Made by a program: the position numbers and the translations under genes | NCBI RefSeq assembly: GCF_900156825.1 | Contig: NZ_FTOV01000004.1 | Coordinates: 186,001 to 250,000 of the forward strand | From: Chryseobacterium gambrini | GTDB taxonomy: Bacteria > Bacteroidota > Bacteroidia > Flavobacteriales > Weeksellaceae | Reading direction: 5' to 3' | Length of the DNA stretch: 64,000 nt | The notes under the pieces: model-generated | Seen by the model: only the letters and a program-made list of their open reading frames with translations | Told to the model about the DNA's origin: nothing | Database searches by the model: none | Part shown: positions 60,047 to 64,000 of the stretch, one piece after another | Layout of the letters: the number at the start of each line of letters is the position of its first letter | Position numbering within the stretch: the stretch's first letter is position 1

Positions 60047-60601
60047 TTATTTTACACTGGCTGCTTTTTCAGAAAATTTGATCAGGCAGAACACCGCATA
60101 ATTCAGCATATCAAAATAATTGGCATCCAAACCTTCGGAAACCAGAGTAACGCCTTGGTTATCTTCAATTTGCTTGGTTCTCAAAACTTTCTGGTAAATA
60201 AGATCCGTAATCGAAGAAATTCTCATGTCTCTCCAGGCTTCACCGTAATCATGGTTTTTTCTTTCCATTAATTGCTGTGCTTCGGTCGCATAATGATTGT
60301 AAAGCTCTAAAATCTCTTCCTTATTTTCGTTAAAATCGTTGGAAAAACCTTTTTCAAGCTGAATCAGTCCGATGATGGAGTAGTTCACAATGGCGATGAA
60401 TTCATCCTCTTCACTTTCGTCCACCATTTTTTTGTCAGTCATTTGTAACGTGCGGATTCTGTTGACTTTAATGTAAATCTGATCCGTAATTGAGCTTGGT
60501 CTTAAAACCCTCCAAGCTGCGCCGTAATCCTGTAATTTTTTGCTGAATAATTCGCGGCACTGACTGATAACTTTCCCGAACTGTACTGATGTTTCTGACA
60601 T
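60047..60601 (-). CDS. DUF1599 family protein
   Basis: The start is ATG 60601 (MSETSVQFGKVISQCRELF), 184 residues; the longer frame runs through the divergent promoter. It contains two copies of one motif: KLQDYGAAWRVLRPSSITDQIYIKVNRIRTL (about 22-52) and KNHDYGEAWRDMRISSITDLIYQKVLRTKQI (about 117-147). DUF1599 is thought to be a MazG-like nucleotide pyrophosphohydrolase relative, so it may act on nucleotides; folP lies divergently. Duplication is normal for the family. Confidence 0.88.
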   Translation of the reverse strand: MSETSVQFGKVISQCRELFSKKLQDYGAAWRVLRPSSITDQIYIKVNRIRTLQMTDKKMVDESEEDEFIAIVNYSIIGLIQLEKGFSNDFNENKEEILELYNHYATEAQQLMERKNHDYGEAWRDMRISSITDLIYQKVLRTKQIEDNQGVTLVSEGLDANYFDMLNYAVFCLIKFSEKAASVK

Positions 60602-60618
60602 AAATTCTCTTAATCTTC

Positions 60619-60626
60619 CAAATATA
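60619..60626 (-). promoter_or_regulatory. -7 box TATATTTG for the DUF1599 gene
   Basis: A perfect box on the minus strand, 18 bases before the ATG; together with the folP box it makes a divergent promoter region. Confidence 0.55.
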
Positions 60627-60777
60627 CGAATTTTTGTGTGTTGGAGGGGGTCGGAATAGGAGAGTTTGGGCGTTTTTGGGTGAGAGCGTTTATGAGTTTG
60701 AGGGAGAGCGTTTATGCATGGTGTGGTTAATGGGCATTTAAATGATATTTTCAGATTTATGCGTTTCTTTTTTATGT

Positions 60778-60785
60778 TATTTTTG
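60778..60785 (+). promoter_or_regulatory. -7 box TATTTTTG for folP
   Basis: A perfect TAnnTTTG, 29 bases before the ATG at 60814. Confidence 0.55.
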
Positions 60786-60813
60786 TAGAATAAACTCAAT
60801 TCGTAATTCCAAA

Positions 60814-61701
60814 ATGTTTACTCATAAACCATCCGGCTTCCCAGCTCTGTCATTCTCCAACACTCAAGCCTTTGAACACTTTCACTCCATCAACTGCAAT
60901 GGAAGATTAATAGATTTATCAGCCCCGAAAATCATGGGAATTCTCAATCTCACGCCGGATTCTTTTTCAGACGGCGGAAAATTTAACAATGAAAAATCTG
61001 CGCTGGAACAGACCGAAAAAATGCTGAAAGATGGTGCTGAAATCATCGACATCGGACCGCAATCCACAAGACCGAATGCCGAATTTCTGACTTCTGAAGA
61101 GGAAATCCGAAGAATCGGAAATATCATTTTTCTAATTAAAAAAGAATTTCCGGAAGCTTTGATCTCTTTGGATACATTTTATTCCGGAACCGTAAAATTT
61201 GGTTTTAATGAGGGTATTGATCTGATCAATGATATTTCCAGCGGTCAGTATGATGATAAAATGTTTGAAACTATTGCCGAAACAAAGCTGCCGTACATTT
61301 TGATGCACGTAAATCCTACTTATGAGACGATGCACGATAAGATACAATTTGAAGATATTATTCTTTCAGAAAATCGATATTTCTCAGAAAAAACGGCAGA
61401 ATTGCTAAAGTTAGGAGTGAAAGATCTGATCCTTGATCCCGGTTTCGGATTTGGTAAAACAGTGGAAGATCAAATGAAAATGACCGACGAAGTACAATAT
61501 TTAGGATTTGGAAAATTTCCTTTACTGATCGGTATTTCAAGAAAATCTTTCATTTATAAACCTTTAGGAAAATCTCCTCTGGACATTAATGAAGAAACTC
61601 AAAAACTCCATCTGAAAGTTTTGCAGCAGGGCGCAAAAATTTTGAGAGTTCATGATGTTTTGGAAGCCAAGAAAACTCTGGATATATTTTTGAGGAGCTA
61701 A
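60814..61701 (+). CDS. folP: Dihydropteroate synthase
   Basis: ATG 60814 gives a 295-residue TIM barrel that joins p-aminobenzoate to hydroxymethyl-dihydropterin diphosphate in folate synthesis. Motifs: IMGILNLTPDSFSDGGKF, DIGPQSTRPNAE (STRP), DLINDISSG, LILDPGFGFGKT and GISRKSFIYK. The target of sulfonamides. The in-frame sequence before 60814 is promoter. Confidence 0.95.
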   Translation: MFTHKPSGFPALSFSNTQAFEHFHSINCNGRLIDLSAPKIMGILNLTPDSFSDGGKFNNEKSALEQTEKMLKDGAEIIDIGPQSTRPNAEFLTSEEEIRRIGNIIFLIKKEFPEALISLDTFYSGTVKFGFNEGIDLINDISSGQYDDKMFETIAETKLPYILMHVNPTYETMHDKIQFEDIILSENRYFSEKTAELLKLGVKDLILDPGFGFGKTVEDQMKMTDEVQYLGFGKFPLLIGISRKSFIYKPLGKSPLDINEETQKLHLKVLQQGAKILRVHDVLEAKKTLDIFLRS

Positions 61702-61741
61702 AATGATCCGAATCATCGGATTTTCATGATTAAAAAACAAA

Positions 61742-61787
61742 AAAGCTGTCTCAAAAGCCAAAAACTGACTTTTGAGACAGCTTTTTT
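61742..61787. terminator. Bidirectional terminator folP / M28 peptidase
   Basis: AAAAGCTGTCTCAAAAG and its inverse around a short loop form a long stem with A/T runs on both sides. Confidence 0.88.
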
Positions 61788-61799
61788 ATAGTTCTAAAT

Positions 61800-63266
61800 T
61801 TATCTTTCCAGTGTAAAATTAGAAATCACTTTCGGACGTTCGGTTTCATTGGCTACTTTCCATGAAGTTCGGTACATCCATTCCGTCATTTTATACAGCT
61901 TTTTGTAATTAATGTTTTCCGATTCATCTTGCGGCGTGTGATACTGATCGTGCAGAACACTCGTGAAAAATATTGCAGGAATTCCTGCTTTTGCATAGGG
62001 TAAATGATCGCTTCTGAAATAAAAATATTCTGCATGCTTCGGAGAATCCCAATCTTTCAGATACCTGAATTTCGTACTTTCATTATTGGCATCTTCAGCC
62101 ATTTTTACCAATTCTTCAGAATTTTTGTGAGGCGAATTTCCTCCCAGAAGCGCAGCTTCATTATTATCATTTCTCCCGATCATATCCCCATTGAGAACGG
62201 CAACAATGTTTTCTTTTGGCACAACAGGATGCGCTGCATGCCATCTCGAACCCAACAAACCTCTTTCTTCAGCACCATGAAAAACAAAGAGAATACTGCG
62301 TTTTGAAGGCTGTTTTTTATAGGCTCTTGCCATTGCCAACATCGCAACACAGGTACTTGCGTTATCATCTGCGCCGTTGTAAATTGTATCGTTTTTTACA
62401 GGATGTCTTATTCCGTCGTGATCCTGATGTCCGCTGATTAAAACAAATTCGTTTTTAAGTTTAGGATCTGTACCGTCTATTTTTCCGATGATGTTTACGG
62501 AAGGATATTTATACGTTTCTGTGATGAGGTGCAGCGAAATTTTAGGATTGTTTTTTACCCAGTCAGAATTTTCTCTTTTAATCCATAAAACCGGAATATT
62601 ATTCGTCACACTTTCTCTTAAACCTTCTACTCCGTAAGAACCTCTCGTCATTTGCGGTAAAACTTCAACCCAGCTTTTATCCGATGTTTCGTCTGTAATG
62701 AAGATGATTCCCTTTGCTCCCAGTTCAGATGCTTTGTTATAGTATTTTGTTCTTACAAAACCGGGATATCTTCTTACGAAAAGCGTCATTTCCTTTTCAA
62801 TATTCTTGTCAGATGCATTTACGGCGAGAATTTTATCTTTAATATTTAATTTTGATAAATCTTCAGGTTCGGCATTTCCGGCGTAAACAATTTCAGAATC
62901 AATGTTTGCATTTACGGGTTCCGCAACAAGAAAATCTTTCCATAATTTTAAAGAATTATCACCAATTTTCAGGCTGCTCTGCGGAATTACCTGATGTCTG
63001 TACATATCAAAAAACTGAAAGAAAGTTCCGTTGTCTCCGGCTGGTTTCATTCCCGCTTCCTTGGCTCTGTCAGCAAGCCACATTGATACTTTAAGCTCAT
63101 CTAAAGTTCCTGCTTCCCGACCCAGAAACTGATCGGCTGCAAGATCATACATATCCTTGCGAAGATCGCCTTCTTTGATAGCAGAAACCAGAGGTTTTTG
63201 ATAGGATTGAGCGGTAAAAGTCCCAAAAATAAATACACTGAGTGCAGATAATAGGTAATTTTTCAT
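61800..63266 (-). CDS. M28 family zinc peptidase, secreted
   Basis: The 488-residue protein has a signal peptide (KNYLLSALSVFIFGTFTAQ). A PA-like inserted domain (about 100-245) precedes the M28 catalytic domain with ligands in SGHQDHDG, NGADDNAST, HGAEERGLLGS (Glu-Glu), DMIGRND and the final His in LHDQYHTPQDE. Co-catalytic zinc aminopeptidase or dipeptidase, probably periplasmic. No C-terminal sorting domain. Confidence 0.93.
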   Translation of the reverse strand: MKNYLLSALSVFIFGTFTAQSYQKPLVSAIKEGDLRKDMYDLAADQFLGREAGTLDELKVSMWLADRAKEAGMKPAGDNGTFFQFFDMYRHQVIPQSSLKIGDNSLKLWKDFLVAEPVNANIDSEIVYAGNAEPEDLSKLNIKDKILAVNASDKNIEKEMTLFVRRYPGFVRTKYYNKASELGAKGIIFITDETSDKSWVEVLPQMTRGSYGVEGLRESVTNNIPVLWIKRENSDWVKNNPKISLHLITETYKYPSVNIIGKIDGTDPKLKNEFVLISGHQDHDGIRHPVKNDTIYNGADDNASTCVAMLAMARAYKKQPSKRSILFVFHGAEERGLLGSRWHAAHPVVPKENIVAVLNGDMIGRNDNNEAALLGGNSPHKNSEELVKMAEDANNESTKFRYLKDWDSPKHAEYFYFRSDHLPYAKAGIPAIFFTSVLHDQYHTPQDESENINYKKLYKMTEWMYRTSWKVANETERPKVISNFTLER

Positions 63267-63325
63267 CTTGAATTTTTTAATGATTTGATTACACTTTTAA
63301 AATTTAACACAAAATAAACAAAAAA

Positions 63326-63350
63326 TGAAGTTTAAGTTGAGGTTAAACTT
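63326..63350 (-). terminator. Terminator after the 78-residue gene
   Basis: AAGTTTAA-(7)-TTAAACTT on the minus strand, then CATTTTTTGTTTATTTTG. Confidence 0.65.
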
Positions 63351-63379
63351 TAAATAAGAAGAAATACGTTTCTAAAATT

Positions 63380-63616
63380 TTAATTCAGATTCGCAAGCTT
63401 ATCCGCAAACTGCTTAGAAAATTCTTTTCGGTCTTCCTCCATTTTCTCCGGTGTGGAAGGAAGGATATAATTAAAAAGGATTTTATCTTCGTTATCCAGA
63501 AAGATGATTTCCTTTTCGTTTCCATCGATCATTTGGGTAAAGATTTCCCACATCGAGGTATCTTTTAATTTTAATAACTCGAAAAACTGATCTGCTTTTA
63601 TTTCGATTTTCTGCAT
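63380..63616 (-). CDS. Small cytoplasmic protein, unknown
   Basis: The 78-residue acidic/basic-mixed protein (DQFFELLKLKDTSMWEIFTQMIDGNEKEIIFLDNEDKILFNYILP) has no signal or membrane segment. It lies 27 bases after the DUF5686-type gene on the same strand and ends in a terminator. I do not recognise a family. Confidence 0.6.
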   Translation of the reverse strand: MQKIEIKADQFFELLKLKDTSMWEIFTQMIDGNEKEIIFLDNEDKILFNYILPSTPEKMEEDRKEFSKQFADKLANLN

Positions 63617-63643
63617 TTATCTTTTATTTAACGGTTTCATTTT

Positions 63644-64000
63644 TTAAAAATCCAGAATTTTTAATTTAAACTGAACTGCAAAATTTTGTTTAAAATTAGG
63701 AGTGGTGTAATATCCAACCCTGTAAAATAATCCCAGATTAAAGTAGGTAGATAGGAAATTATTCCATTCCAGACCGACTTCCTGATAAAGATGATCCAAA
63801 GGACGGAATCTGAACTGGTGGTAATCGGGATGCTTCATATTTCCCGTCGTTCCTCTTAACACAAAGTCGAAGCTTGAAATATTCTGCCCGAAGCTTTTAA
63901 AATACCATGGGATTTTGTGGGTAAAATAATAGGCAATAAACCGGTCGTTGTAATATTTTCCCCCTTCCAGAGTGGCAAATCCTAAGAAAGAAGTTAGGTT
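63644..64000 (-). CDS. C-terminal end of an outer-membrane protein, DUF5686-like
   Basis: The frame enters from the right edge and stops at 63644, so 118 C-terminal residues are visible. Alternating beta-strands (FLGFATLEGGKYYNDRFIAYYFTHKIPWYF, HQFRFRPLDHLYQEVGLEWNNFLSTYFNLGLFYRVGYY, NFAVQFKLKILDF) end in Phe, the outer-membrane insertion signal. The strand pattern fits the C-terminus of DUF5686/carboxypeptidase-regulatory-domain proteins of Bacteroidota. Start and full size are outside the window. Confidence 0.65.
   Translation of the reverse strand, partial: NLTSFLGFATLEGGKYYNDRFIAYYFTHKIPWYFKSFGQNISSFDFVLRGTTGNMKHPDYHQFRFRPLDHLYQEVGLEWNNFLSTYFNLGLFYRVGYYTTPNFKQNFAVQFKLKILDF

Noticed and set aside
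60602..60799. Long N-terminal extension of the DUF1599 protein
   Set aside because: The segment crosses both divergent promoter boxes (TATATTTG and the folP TATTTTTG) and has low-complexity, non-conserved sequence.

Overview
The window reads as chromosome of a flavobacterium close to Chryseobacterium (Bacteroidota, Weeksellaceae). The evidence is an AT-rich genome, the Bacteroidota -7 promoter box TAnnTTTG in front of many genes, a complete Bat aerotolerance locus, mevalonate-pathway mvaD, a DnaG without zinc ligands, DUF4834, DUF6263, DUF5686 and BT_3928-type proteins, and microviridin-type precursors of the kind known from Chryseobacterium. I saw no rRNA or tRNA gene, no CRISPR array, no prophage and no intact IS element.

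Layout. 1-4.2 kb: a YfhO-like membrane protein (cut by the left edge), a DUF4834 protein, a DUF6263 lipoprotein, rlmB, an S23-type four-helix-bundle gene between short repeats, and a DinB protein. 4.4-12.4 kb: the moxR/DUF58/batA-batB-batC-batD operon with a GNAT gene inserted. 12.4-18.2 kb: marC, a nested multi-hairpin repeat, an isochorismate synthase and a MenI-like thioesterase separated by an outer-membrane protein and a membrane-anchored sigma factor, then a PlsC-like acyltransferase. A tiny self-contained gene for a 20-residue amphipathic peptide lies at 18.2-18.35 kb. 18.5-25.7 kb: PspC/PadR operon with a palindromic operator, cytochrome P450, HD protein, an acyl-CoA thioesterase preceded by a cobalamin riboswitch, and a membrane AraC regulator. 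25.9-30.3 kb: a secreted repeat-like protein with two small HTH genes, a minimal ABC ATPase with a membrane partner, and small membrane proteins. 30.3-39.5 kb: mutS2, ung, lipoproteins, an MscS channel, pdxJ and an esterase.

39.5-42.1 kb holds the most notable system: a graspetide (microviridin-type) gene cluster with two 72-residue precursors and two ATP-grasp ligases resembling MvdC and MvdD. Upstream of the canonical TMKYPSD core both precursors carry an 8-residue-period repeat containing TKPxxD. No exporter or protease gene is adjacent.

42.3-64 kb is mainly housekeeping: an epimerase, an acyl-CoA ligase, mvaD, tyrA, a CPA2 antiporter, a LytS/LytTR pair, ald, tsaE, dnaG, clpP, a PfpI protein, tpiA, a DoxX protein, DUF1599, folP, an M28 peptidase and the C-terminus of a DUF5686 protein. 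tyrA has what looks like a tyrosine attenuator: a GTG-started 18-residue leader with three consecutive Tyr codons, a terminator, and an antiterminator pairing that overlaps the leader stop codon.

Across the window several start codons (dnaG, pdxJ, mutS2, a GNAT gene, the tyrA leader peptide) lie exactly 5 bases after the last G of a TAnnTTTG box. This suggests that leaderless or nearly leaderless mRNAs are common here. I could run no database search, so family names rest on motif recognition.
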